Positions 24,763 through 36,400 of a DNA stretch of 64,000 nucleotides are shown here, in pieces (position 1 is the stretch's first letter; each line of letters opens with the position of its first letter). This stretch comes from Linanthus parryae (taxonomy: Eukaryota > Streptophyta > Magnoliopsida > Ericales > Polemoniaceae). The translations under genes and the position numbers were made by a program. The notes beneath the pieces were generated by a model. It saw nothing but the letters and a program-made list of their open reading frames with translations, did no database searches and was not told the origin of the DNA. The DNA is taken from NCBI GenBank assembly GCA_023055425.1, contig JALGPY010000010.1, forward strand, positions 54,163,665-54,227,664, written 5' to 3'.

Positions 24763-26424
24763 GGTGTCAGGGGGGTGGGGCGGGGCGGATTTGGGAGCGG
24801 GTTGGTTTGGCGAGGGGCGGGCTGGGTTAGGGGCCGGGTGGTAGAGGGGGCGGGGCGGGTTGAAATTGAGGGAAGTTGAACCCCACCGGGCCTGGGCCAA
24901 AAACCGGTAGGGTTAGGGGTTGAGGGAGCCGGGTGGGCCTGGGCAATAGTATATATTATTAAAATATTAAATAATATATTTTTGGGATTACTATATTTAA
25001 GGAAAAACTTAACTAATAGTAGTATTTATTAAGAAGGCAATAAAATTTTGCTAATTATTTTAAAAAGAAGTCTTTCAAAAATATTGATTTAGGAGGCAGT
25101 ACAGGAAATCGAGTGTGCCCAATAACATTTATACCCCACAATTTAATAATCGAATTACACCGAACTCAAATTAGGACTCTTTCTTCCCGTCCAGAGCCTA
25201 AATCCTACATCACACACTTGACTCCACCATCTGTAAGACTCTAACACCACCTGTCTTCACCAACACCATCCTTCACCTCAAACGCCAACACTTCTCGCCT
25301 GCCCATATCTGCCTTTCTTATCCTCGAAGCCCAAATTAGAAAACAAAAATTATTAACCAATATTTGCAGCCTCGTGAATATGTAGATGCACATAATGATA
25401 GTTCAATTACCCATTTTGAGCACTTATGTTTACTCCCAATCACGCAATTATGAGTTTCTCTCTCTCAAGCACATTGCAGAGCGCTTCATCAAGCAAAAGA
25501 GCATAACAGGATGGGGGTGTATTGCTTTTAGTGAACAGTTCACCAGTTCAACTTTATACTAAACTAAACTCGTAAAAGCTAACCATCCAAACAGTTAACA
25601 GCCAAAATGAAAAATGTCTAACAGCATCTCTTGCAAATGTAGCATTGTACGTACACTCAAGCTAATAGGAACGAGCTATTATCTTTGAGTCCCAGTGCAT
25701 TTACATCCAGAAAGGTTTTCTGTTCAGAAGCATCCATCGATGGTTAATGTTGGCTGAAAGAATTTTTAATCCAAATAAACACTTAGGCCCCAAATTGATG
25801 CTCTTAGTATTGATCCGATTGAGAGATGGAGAATCCATAAGATGAGGAAGAAGATAAAGAATACAAATATTTCGCTATGTGGTTGGAGGTCAGGAAGTTC
25901 GGCCCAGTTCGAGGGCAGTGGTGAAGGAGCTAATTGATGGAGTTAAAGGGCCGAGGTGGCTTCCCCACAACACAACTCCGTCCAGGCCGGCACTAAAAAC
26001 CACCAAGAACAGAGGCCGGGTAAAGGGTCGGAGAGTAGTGGTGATGGTGGCATTGAGGATACAGAGGAGGGCGGTGGAAAATAACCATACTGGCTTCAAG
26101 GAAATCAAAATCAAGTAAAACTTTGGATAAAAATGTCATTTGGCCAACAAGTTGTCTCAAATTTGCCTTCTTAGTAAATGCTTTTGTAAAATTCTTTTTA
26201 AAATAATTAGTAAAATTTTATTGACTTCTTCATAAATATTAATTAATTCTATGCCTTAGTTGTAATAATCCCTATATTTTTTATATTAATATTTATATAT
26301 ATATATATATTAATAAAAAATAATAAAGGGTACCATTTGGGGGGCCGAATTGCCCGGTGAGGGCCGGCCCAGCCCAGGTCGGGTTGGAAGGGGGCCAAGT
26401 CGAACCAAGTGTTGGTCATCTCAA
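24763..26424. mobile_element. Fold-back element with long GC-rich and AT-rich inverted repeats (ends approximate)
   Basis: The left arm (about 24770-25085) runs from G/C-rich GGGGCGGGG sequence into AT-rich sequence. It contains CAATAAAATTTT and CTAATTATTTTAAAAAGAA. The reverse complement of the right arm (about 26160-26420) contains the same phrases in the same order. Ends near CAGGGGGGTGGGG and GGTCATCTC would suit a hAT-like element, but no matching target duplication was found. The interior has no recognisable transposase. The open frames near 25879-26118 lack family features. Confidence 0.6.
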
Positions 26425-27732
26425 CCAAGTCCTCCGCAGGTGGTCAGATGGGTGGCTGATGGTAAAAATTAACCCCACATATCACCACGTATATGTACAT
26501 TTTACCTTCAATAGTCTTTTCAACGTCTAGTTCTTTCATTACCTTATCGTTTGCATCAACAAAGAGTATTTAGAGAGACTATTGAGAGAGAGAGAGAGAT
26601 CAAGATTCAAGGATGACGTTCAGCTAGTTGACTGTTGTTCCAGCTTTACTCAGTTCTGGTGACTTTCATGCGTTGTTAGGACGGTATGTTTCCGCAACAA
26701 TTTTTTCACGGGATCTCCAAACAGCGTTTACTAAAATTACATGTTAGCATCTATCTCTCACACTCCTGTTCTACATATATTTAACAGGTTCTTGAAGTGA
26801 AACCTCCTGATCTTAGCTAAATTATTACCTATTAGTATTAACTAGAATGATATCATTTTGATATCACACTCACCTTCTTAATTGATTCCAAATGCTTAGG
26901 AGCCCATTAGTATAAACTAGACATAAGTTCACTTAGAAATTGGGACACCAATAATCATTTTTCGTAGAGTAGTTAACAGTGGTAGTTAACTGATTTATAT
27001 GAATTGCTAAAGTGAAGAAAGGATCCTTCAGGTCTCTATCGATGGGGCTTTTTGCAAAAGGCAAACACAGCCTTATGGCCATCATCTAATGCAAATAACC
27101 ACGATATTCTAAACTTATCACCATCATGAATCACGAGTCATGACAGCAAAATCAAAGCAATTAGCTACTTAAAAATTCGCAATTCAGCATTAACATAAGA
27201 TGACAACTACTTCAACCTGAAAATCTAATTGGAGCCCAGATGCCAAAATTCAAGTGAGAAATTCCTATAAAACTGAAGTCTCGGCAGATACGCACAGTAT
27301 CAAACAGTGTTGACTCTGAAAGACCTAAGAAACCAAGTACATACATATTTCATTGCATATAATCCACGACACTGCCTTACTATGAAAGAGAAGAACCTCG
27401 TGACAAATCAGAGTACTTCCTTTTAAGCTAAAAACTGCATCACTTTGGCATTCACCACATAATGGGGAGACCTAAGAAAATCTATCATCTCAAGACTCTA
27501 AATCCAATCCAAAATCCTTTGTCATCAAACGCTCTCTAGAAATGGGACCATCCACATCCAAGAAGATCTAAGAGAATCTATCATCTACAAGACTCCAATC
27601 TCCAAGCCTAACAACAAGCAGTAAATAATCCATTCAGAAGACGCGAGCAGTTGGAAAACCACTTGTTCGCAGGAATCAAAATTCAACACATTTATCATAT
27701 GTACCTAAACACACATTTTTTCCAATCTAGTA
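26425..27732. other. Intergenic stretch, short GA repeat
   Basis: A (GA)n run lies near 26583-26599. No supported gene was seen. Confidence 0.4.
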
Positions 27733-27984
27733 CTACCTCTGTTTATTCCCTTTCAGACTACTCCACTTTTTGTCACTATTCACTGGATCACTTTGATCCA
27801 GTGATTTGATTACCAAAACGATATAAGAATTTGATAATCTTGCATGGACTTGTAGAGTAAACTTTACTCTACAACACAATGAAAAAAAAAATTACATCGT
27901 TTTGCTGTCTAAATCACCGAGTCAAAGTGACCCAGTTACGGGTTGAAAAGTCAAAGTAGGACTATCCAGAAGAAACGGATGAAG
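27733..27984. mobile_element. Stowaway (Tc1/mariner) MITE, TSD TA
   Basis: The 252-bp element starts CTACCTCTGTTTATTC and ends GAAACGGATGAAG, with TA on each side. The ends continue to pair through TAGTCC.ACTTT. This matches the Stowaway terminal consensus. It has no coding capacity. Confidence 0.85.
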
Positions 27985-30935
27985 TAAAAAAAACATCATA
28001 TTATACCTTCAACAACATCAGCAGAAAAAGTCCCCATCAGTGACCCTTCACAGCACTAACAATAATAATACCCTCAAAATTATCTTCCTATGCAGGTTAC
28101 TTATTGAGATGCTTATTCCGAAAGCTTCCTTCTCCTTCTCACCTCAACACCACCAAAGAAACAAGGAGGAAGCCTCGAGGACGTCTTCTGCTTAAAAGAC
28201 CTAACTATATCGAGAAGTGGGAAAATGGATGCAAGACAAGCAAGAGACTGACATCAAAGTCTGAAAGACAACTGTTATCGGCCCTAATCAGAGACAAAAA
28301 AGACTAAAGAAAGCTTACATAATGCCACTCTTTTCATCCTCTAAAGGTTGACTTCCAACAATAGGCACACAAGAGCTGAATTCCCTTAAAGGAGAACCTA
28401 TTTAACTCCCCAAATCCATCCATTTGACATGGCGAAATGCAGAAGGAATTGTCATATCATCCTTCGACTCCTGATCGTTCTTCTTCTCCAAGCATGACGA
28501 AAGAATAAAATTGGACAAGGAACAATTCATGTAATAGGCAATGCAAAATGGATCCATTAACCTTTGTGTAAATGAAGCACCAGTTGAAAATAAACCTATG
28601 CACAAATAAGTGGTTTTTGGCTTTTCCAAGCGAGGCGCACAGCATAACTTACAAATATGACCAGATCTGCTATCAGCGATTATAACTTAACAAGATCACG
28701 AACAATCTTACAGGGGAATTAGTGAAAAGCATTTTCCAAAAGACATGTATCCAGGCGCTAGATATTTCATGAAATTATCATTTCAGTCCATTTCTGCATT
28801 ATTTGGTACCAAGCTCAGTTAATCACAGAAAAATATTCAACACCGACTCATAGACAATGAAACATCAGAGCAACCATATCCGAGAAGAACCACAACATCA
28901 AAGGAGGGTAAAAGGAGTGGTTGATACTAAACCAGTCAATCAGTGGTTCCATCATTGACTTTACATTTCTTGATTTCTACTATTACTTATTCAATGCATA
29001 ATGAAGATATAAAAGGTTTAGAATATGCTCTTTATATTTCCCAACACTTGGCCCCACAAACCATAAGAGCACCCACCCTCCTAAGCAATACCATACTCCC
29101 ACAGTGTCATTCCAATCATCAACACTTGAAAAGAACCACATCCAATGCTAAAAAAAGTTGGAGACAAGATTTTAAGTATCCAGATTATTCATATTAGAAT
29201 ATGAGAAGCCAATATATCAGAACGCCTCCAATGGATTATGCAAACAAGATTTTTAAGGCAAAACTGAAGAAGTGGGAAAAATGTCAAAGTCCAATGGGTT
29301 ATGCATCGGCTTATGCAAAATATAAATTAGGCATTCTAATCGCCATACTTAACGATTATTATTCCCTCGCCACCCACCTTTTTCCTACTTTTTATGTTCT
29401 TCCTACAAAGTCCATCCACTTTTCCTATGTTTTCTATATGATATTAATTATTGTCCTAAAATTTCTCTCCATATCTCATCTCAATTTACGTAATGTGACA
29501 AAAAAATATTTATCCTAACTTTTACCTAACTAGCATTGGAGAAGAACACTAAAATTCTCGCTACAAAAAATGTAAATGAACAATTTTATTTAAAATTTGC
29601 ATAAGATTTGCCTACTACCACTGGAGATGTCTCAGATGTCATTACCCAGCTACTGATACAACAATTGTAATACCGTGGTTGTGAGCCTCTACAACCATTT
29701 ACCTAAGCCTTGTGAATGATGACTAATAGTCAAACACCAAAAATATTTACACTTCTGACTGACCAACTTGAGACCAACCCACGGCAGGTGGTGATGTTCA
29801 CTGTAATGAAGTTCACCCAAAATAGTTTCAAGCCCTTTTCCAGACATGAACTGCCTTAGAGTGCACAAGAATGCATATCAAAGAAGTGATTTTCTAACTG
29901 ATGCCACACATTATCATCATTAGCAGAAGTGAGATTAAACACATTAAAAATCTCATCTCCATCTCCTAATATGTAAAACCCTACAATCCTAATTTACTTT
30001 TTTCCAGCCTAAACATTCAACACAAATCCTCCGAAGCTAAAACCAAATGACGAACGACCTCGTTTGAGACCTCTAAATGGTTTTAGAGACTGAAAAAGCC
30101 TTAATATTCCAACACCCTGATCAAGAACATACAATACGTTTCACTTCTGCCAAAACCCCATCCTCCATTTATTATCTTTGTCCAGATTACAACCCAAATC
30201 TATCCTCGCTCTCCTTGTTAAAAACTGCAACCACATCCAGATTTGTCTACTACTACTACCATAGTACCCTACTCCATCGATTCAAACGATGTCTCTATTC
30301 AACCTGTGAGAGGAGATTCTTGTAACTATTCATAGGTCATAACTCATAACTAAACTAATAAGAGTAGAAGACCACACGATATTGACATTCTTCGTCATAC
30401 CCTCTATGAGAAAATACATTCCATACAAGAAGCATTTAATCTTTTCTGGAATCAGCATTGTTTGCAAAACGACATACCCATAATTTCTCCTTCAGCACTG
30501 AATAAAATGGAAGCTGAATCCCTAAGGGCTGGTGTGCAAAATTACCATTTGTTTGTTGACACAATGGATTGATCTTCTCAAATGACTCTTTTAATCGAAA
30601 CATTATCATAGAGACAGCACATTTTGGGTTTCTTCAGCCATGACTTCTAAGATTGAAAAAAAAAAAAAAAAAACAAACAAAAAAAAACAAAGTTGTTTCG
30701 AGTTGTTAGCTTGGTTTGGTATCAATTAATACACAAATACTACAATTGAACCTAATCTCGGGTTACAAGTTATAACATGTTGATATAAGATCATATCATA
30801 AGAAATTCCAAATTGGTCCATCATCGCCAATTCAAAATGCATAGGGTGAATGTTGGAATCAACTACTAATCCATTCAATAAACCCATGAATGAATGGATC
30901 CAGTAATGAGAAATTAGCCGATCAAGTTCAGTGAT
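27985..30935. other. Long AT-rich intergenic stretch
   Basis: No open frame here shows family features. It includes an A-rich run at 30657-30690. It may contain 3' exons of the small gene at 30996-31094, but none could be identified. Confidence 0.4.
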
Positions 30936-30995
30936 CTATATACTACTAACATCATATTTCGATACGAGAGAGAGATAGAGAGAGAGAGAGAATAC

Positions 30996-31094
30996 TTGAG
31001 GGAAGACGAAATAGTTGCAGACGACCAAACCGCCGATGACTCCGGCAAGTATCGCAGGCGGTCCTGTTAGCAGACTCCATCTTCTGTAAATCAT
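30996..31094 (-). CDS. Exon 1 of a small membrane protein, unknown function
   Basis: The ATG at 31094 gives a 33-codon exon, MIYRRWSLLTGPPAILAGV and onward, ending NYFVFPQ. A splice donor GTATTC follows at 30995. Residues 7-31 are mostly hydrophobic and suggest a single membrane segment near the N-terminus. The peptide looks like a conserved short plant protein, but the family was not named with confidence. No second exon was found. A CT/GA-rich 5' leader (31098-31128) and an intronic GA run (30966-30990) flank the exon. Reading straight on gives an ORF of 71 codons from an upstream ATG, judged less likely. Confidence 0.5.
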
Positions 31095-31210
31095 CTTCTT
31101 CTCTCTCTCTCTCTCTCTCTGTCTCTGATTTTGTTCTGTGTCGATGTTCAAAGATTCTTCTATGAGTACTTATGTGTTATAACTAAAATAAAGTATTTCA
31201 ACGACATCAA

Positions 31211-31215
31211 GCGGG

Positions 31216-31258
<43 letters not shown>

Positions 31259-31283
31259 AGGTGTTCGATCCACCTTCACCGCA
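31211..31283 (+). tRNA. tRNA-Phe (GAA)
   Basis: A 73-base cloverleaf: acceptor GCGGGGA pairs with TCACCGC (one G-A mismatch, as I recall also for other plant nuclear copies) plus discriminator A. The D arm is GCTCAGTTGGGAGAGC, the anticodon loop ACTGAAGAT with anticodon GAA, and the T arm AGGTG-TTCGATC-CACCT. The internal promoter boxes A (TAGCTCAGTTGG) and B (GTTCGATCC) are present. No intron and no encoded CCA, as normal for a nuclear tRNA gene. Confidence 0.95.
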
Positions 31284-31860
31284 TTGAATATTTTTATTAT
31301 TATTATCACTCCAGGTCCCTATGTTTTCGGACCCTTTTCTCATTTATTTTCACTTGAGATCCTTATGGTTATAGAGATTTCATATACAATTGATCCATTT
31401 TCTTAACGCCTAATTCCTGTTTCGCCAGAAAATTCTCAATGTTTGACTTTTTCTCATTCGTAAAGTGACTTGATGATTTGGGTAGCGAAACTATGCACTT
31501 TTTTACTGTACAAAACTATGATTATCAAAACATTACACTGTAAATAACGGTGTTTTGCTAATCGAATCACCGAATTAGAGTGACACTGTAAATAGTGTAA
31601 AAAGTCAAAACATGAACTTTCGAATTAACTATTTGTCAAGTTAATTATTGTAAATGTAACTCATTTCTGACTATTATTCTACCTAAAACCTAGATGCGTT
31701 CAGATTGTTACACCATGTTTTATCTGGTAATGGGTCACAATTGATCATTTGTTTAAATGGGGCAACTTCCTCTTCTTTAGATAGTCAGGTAGCAATGAAG
31801 TTCTCTAACGTTTTATTCCAACTGCTAATTTAACGTTTTCATTCTTGTATGTGATTATGG
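31284..31860. other. Intergenic stretch between tRNA-Phe and the hAT-like element
   Basis: A T-rich run (TTTTTATTATT from 31289) can serve as the RNA polymerase III terminator. No gene was seen. Confidence 0.4.
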
Positions 31861-32443
31861 TAGGACTGCAACTTCAACGAGTTGGGCGGGTTGACGCCAC
31901 AATCCTAGCCCAAGCTCGAGTTGTCTCGAGGCTACCCAAGCCCAGCCCAGCCCGGGTTAAGACCAACGTCAACGCCTCCAAGCCTAAATCTTTATAAATC
32001 AAGTCGGGTTCGGGTTGAAATCGGACTAACCCATTAAACTTAAATATTTAATTTAGATCTCAATTACGATTGTCCTCTTAAAATTAAGTTAATATCTTAG
32101 ATACAAGAGAAGCTATAAAAAATTATGCATTCCCGAGTTTGTTATATAAAGCTAAAAACTAATGACTATCATTTAGATATGCTAAAAACTAATGACTATC
32201 ATTTAGATATGATATATAACTGTCTTCAAATATGATATTTATAGGCAATGGTTACGAAAATCGAACAATTCCGACCAGCCCGCCGTTTAATAACTCAAAC
32301 TCAGCCCTAATTACAATTCGGGCTGAGAATTAATGCACAAGCCCATTTGAATTACAAAATGCACTGCCCAGCAGCCCAAGCTTTACTTTAGTCCGGATTG
32401 AACTCGGGTTTGTCGAGTCCAGCTAGTTCGAGTTGCACCCCTA
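31861..32443. mobile_element. hAT-like non-autonomous element
   Basis: The left end TAGGACTGCAACTTCAACGAG pairs with the reverse complement of the right end, TAGGGGTGCAACTCGAACTAG. Flanks GATTATGG and GATTAGTC share five of eight bases, a decayed 8-bp duplication. The subterminal regions are rich in CCCAGCCC/GGGTT motifs, common in plant hAT elements. Inside, the 30-bp sequence starting GCTAAAAACTAATGACTATC is tandemly repeated (32151-32210). Confidence 0.65.
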
Positions 32444-32881
32444 GATTAGTCTGGGGAAGACAAAGTCAGCATTGCGGAGAAAAAACAGCAAACAAGAAAA
32501 GGAATTACAAGCACCAGAAAGATCAGAAAATTATCTACACAAAGAGGAAAGAGCAAATGCTTTACAAATAAGATGTACCAGTAAAATTCCAACCTGCTTC
32601 TTTAGGAAGAACATCTTATTTGTTCAAGTGTTTCAAGGAAAAAAAAAAAGAAATCGCTACATTATTTCATTCACATTTCGGACTGGTACCTTCATCGTTA
32701 CAGCAATGGCGCCAATACAAATTAAATTGTGGAAACCTTTTCCATAAATAGAATGTCACATATGATGAACCTTCAACTCTTTGATTCGAAACGAAAGCAC
32801 TCTTCAAGTTCATCATGGCCCGTGTAACACGCCTTCTTCTTTGAGAATGACACAATTTGCAAAAGATCGGTCTCCGAACAG

Positions 32882-33465
32882 TTAAAAGAAGTCAAACTCA
32901 AGATAATTATTATCTGAACTCTTCTGATCTTCATGAGCAGCAGCCTTTTCGCTAGTTGAAGCGGCTGGGCCCGCCGGCGGCGTTCGCTCAATCTCAACTG
33001 GTTTTGGGATCTCCGGCGGGCTGGCACAGCGGATCAAAGCCCAGTTCACACCTTCAAAGAAAGGGTGTTGTTTTATCTCGGTCGCCCCTCTTTTATACGC
33101 CAACCTCTGCTGTGGTTCTTTCACTAGCAGCCCCTTTATCAGATCCCTCGCCGCAAAACTCGCCGCCGGCGACGAATCAGGGAACCGGAGCGGCTGGCCC
33201 ACAACATTGAAAAGCGTGGCCCGGTTGCCCGAACCCTTGAAAGGTGTTCGACCAAACAACAATTCATACATAAAAATACCCAACGTCCACCAGTCCACCG
33301 CGCTTCCGTGCCCTTCACCTTTAATGATTTCTGGCGCCAGATACTCGTGGGTCCCGACGAAGGACATCGAGCGAGCGCCCGTGGGCTCTGCGACGAGTTC
33401 GGGTAACGGCCTGACCTGGTTCCTGATTTCGTTTCTGGGTTTCCGCTCTTTCTTGGATTTAGAGC
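32882..33465 (-). other. Kinase coding exon 3
   Basis: Begins after acceptor CCAAACAG, with GC TCT AAA TCC completing the split serine codon. It then reads [14 protein letters not shown]. It carries the APE motif, the C-lobe and the terminal EFDFF followed by TAA at 32884-32882. Confidence 0.88.
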
Positions 33466-36400
33466 CTGTTTGGCATCCGTTTAAAAAAGTTAGAGAAAAA
33501 AAATGCTGAAAAAACACGTTAAAAACATAATCAAAAAAATTGTGGTACGTACTGAAAACAGTGTTTAAAATCATACACACATTTGCCAACATTGCTAAAT
33601 TTCAGTGTTAATTTGTTTGAATATCATTTTTGCGTGCAACACTGACATACATTAGTTGCTTTATGCATCCAACCAGAGTTGGAATGTCTTTATCCACCAA
33701 TAGTACGAAAAAAGAAAACCAAAGTTGTTTCTATAAACAGCTGTTTTTCAGCATGTTTTTGTTTTTAAACAGACAAAAAAAAAGCGCTGCCAAATGAGTT
33801 TCTTGAAAAAACATGTTTTTTATTAAAAACAAGGATACCAAACATGCACTTACTCGAAAAGAAGCGAGGGTCAAAGCACGTGGTGGGGACCGCACACGAC
33901 GGCTGGATACAAGATGGCGGCTCGATACACGCGGGTTGGGCACAATACCCGGAGCTCTTGCTCGACGGTTCAGTCTCTCCGTTTGAGAACTTTACGAGCG
34001 TTGGGCTGACCGAACAACGAAGAGAGAGGTCAAAGTCAGAAAGCATTATGTGTCTGTCTTCCCTCACTAGGACGTTTTCTGGCTTGAGGTCGCGGTAGAT
34101 GATACCAAGCATATGAAGGTACTCCAGAGCAAGGAGGATCTCCGCTACGTAAAACCTGCATTGTGCAATGAATCATAAGATGATAAGATTACTGATAAAA
34201 GAATGACAACAGATAACAAGTATACACTGAAGATGAATTTTGACTGACTTTCCTAAAAAAAAATGACCCACACTAATGAACTATCAGAGGCAAAGATCGA
34301 CATGCTGGAGGTCTTGTGCACATTTCTCAATACTAAAAGAACAAAGTCATCATGTTGCCACCAGGATGAGACAGCATCGCATTTGTTTGCACAATGTTCG
34401 AAGACGAGGAGGCTGTGGTGTTCTTTAGGGCTAAACCCTGATTTGTTATCTATTCGGTTTCATCACAAAGTCTGGCTCGATAACCTGCTGATGAATGCCA
34501 CGAAGGAACACAGGACACTCATCGCATTCTTTTTCTGGGAAATTTGGAGGTTACGTAATGGTATTATCTTTAATGATTTTCATTTAACTGATTACAATTT
34601 CCTCAAAAATTTCCAACGTCAAATGAGTGAGTTTCAAGAGCATGTGGTGGGAAGTGTACTGCTTCAGTGCCCATCGACACCAGACACTTTGGTTCAAATG
34701 TTGTCAGGCAAAGCTTCCTTGCGCTTTGATGGCAGCTTTGACCATCACTCTGGTGATTTAAGCGGTCACGTAGTCATTGAGGATGGTCGAGGAAAGTTTC
34801 TTGGGGTAAGAGCAATAGCAGGTCCTCTTGGAGAAAGCCCTCGAGATGCTGAAGCTAATGCGGTGAAAATTGGTTTAGAGTTGGCTCATAAGCAAGGAAA
34901 TCCGAAGGCTAGCTGTGGAGGGGGACACCAAAATTCTCCTTGAAGATCTGGAAGCAGTAAGGAAGGGGCACAGAGTAAATGACAACTCACGAACGGCAGA
35001 GACTATTCTTGACATTAAGGATATATTCAGCAACTTTGAAGAGATTAGTCTCAACTGGATTTCTCGATCTTTTAACACAAAAGCGCATAACTTAGTTGCA
35101 AGGGCAAGAAGATCGAATTTCTCTGACCAATGGCTCACAAGACCTCCAGATTGCATAGAGGATAGCTTGTCTACCAATGTAATCTGGGATCTAATTTGAT
35201 GAATGAAGCAATTTTTCACCTCAAAAAAACAAAGTCATCATGTTGCTAGGAGCGGAAGCGGGCATCTGACGCTTCAAAGGAGTCAAGATGGGTATGGAAG
35301 GGAAAAATGAAGGTGACCAAGAAGCTAATGGAATTCGAAATTTTATTAGTTAGTTCCAGAAACGGTATCACGACACATCAAAGTCACACGACGGACACCC
35401 GATAACTGTGTTAATACATAATGTTTGTAATACAGGGTACTGAGTGTAGTTAAGAGAAAGAATGAGAGGGGTCAGAATGTAATTAGTGAGAGTCACTAAC
35501 TGTCACAGTTAGAGATATATTAAGCTGTGTTAACAGCTTCTGTAATCAATGTGAAATGAATGAATTCTTCGGCTTCCTTTTCTTTCCCTCTTCTCTTTCC
35601 TCTCTTCTTCTTCAGCAATTCTCCATTGATGAAGTCATCTTTGAGCTTGATACTTGAGGTTTGTTCTTGACAAATTGAGGTTTGTCTTCATGGTATCAGA
35701 GCCTAAAAGGTGATACCAAAAGACTGCAAGTCTGTCACGACTCAAGGTACACAAAGAATTATACTTTGAAATGAAAAAGAAACTAATGTTAGTCCTAACA
35801 AATACCCCATCCGACCTAATAATGTCTTCTTTCCTTTCGATGTTACTTGTGAAGTATTTTCCCTTACTAGTTAAACTTTCACTTTTCAGGATAGTTAGAC
35901 AAATAGACAAAGGTAAATTTTGTAAACCTACAAAAGAACACGTGAAAGGAAAGGTAGGGGTAACTAAAAAGACTAAGGAGACCATCCCTCTTCAACTAGT
36001 CATATATTTAAGCAAACGTCTGGGGAAAGGCATATATATATACATACATACATATATATTTATTATATATATATATACAAACACACACACACTCACAGAG
36101 GGAGATACACACACATATATAGACACACAAATGATACCTAAATACACGCATCTTAACTGCTAGACGAAATTGAAAGACAGTAATTAAGATAAATACAAAA
36201 TTAAGATCAATATACAAAGAGAACACATTTACTCAATAAATGTGGAGGTACTTGAAATATTGGAGGTAAACGATAAAAGTCTTGAAAGTATCCAATTGTT
36301 TTCTCTGTTGAAGTATAAGCGGCTAGGTTTTAGATTGAGGGTTGGGATATTGATAGGATTAGTAATACACATCATAATTTACAAGTAACATCATCATTTT

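Noticed and set aside
25879..26118. 79-codon + frame and 74-codon - frame in the fold-back element
   Set aside because: Overlapping frames on both strands in GC-rich sequence with no recognisable motif. Most likely chance.
31420..31640. Possible decayed Stowaway MITE
   Set aside because: Short paired phrases around AAAAAGTCAAA were noticed, but no TA-flanked terminal consensus could be shown.
33207..33509. Plus-strand open frame of 100 codons opposite the kinase
   Set aside because: Antisense shadow of conserved kinase exon 3.
36008..36226. Frame rich in C, V and I codons on -
   Set aside because: It is a translated TA/CA microsatellite.
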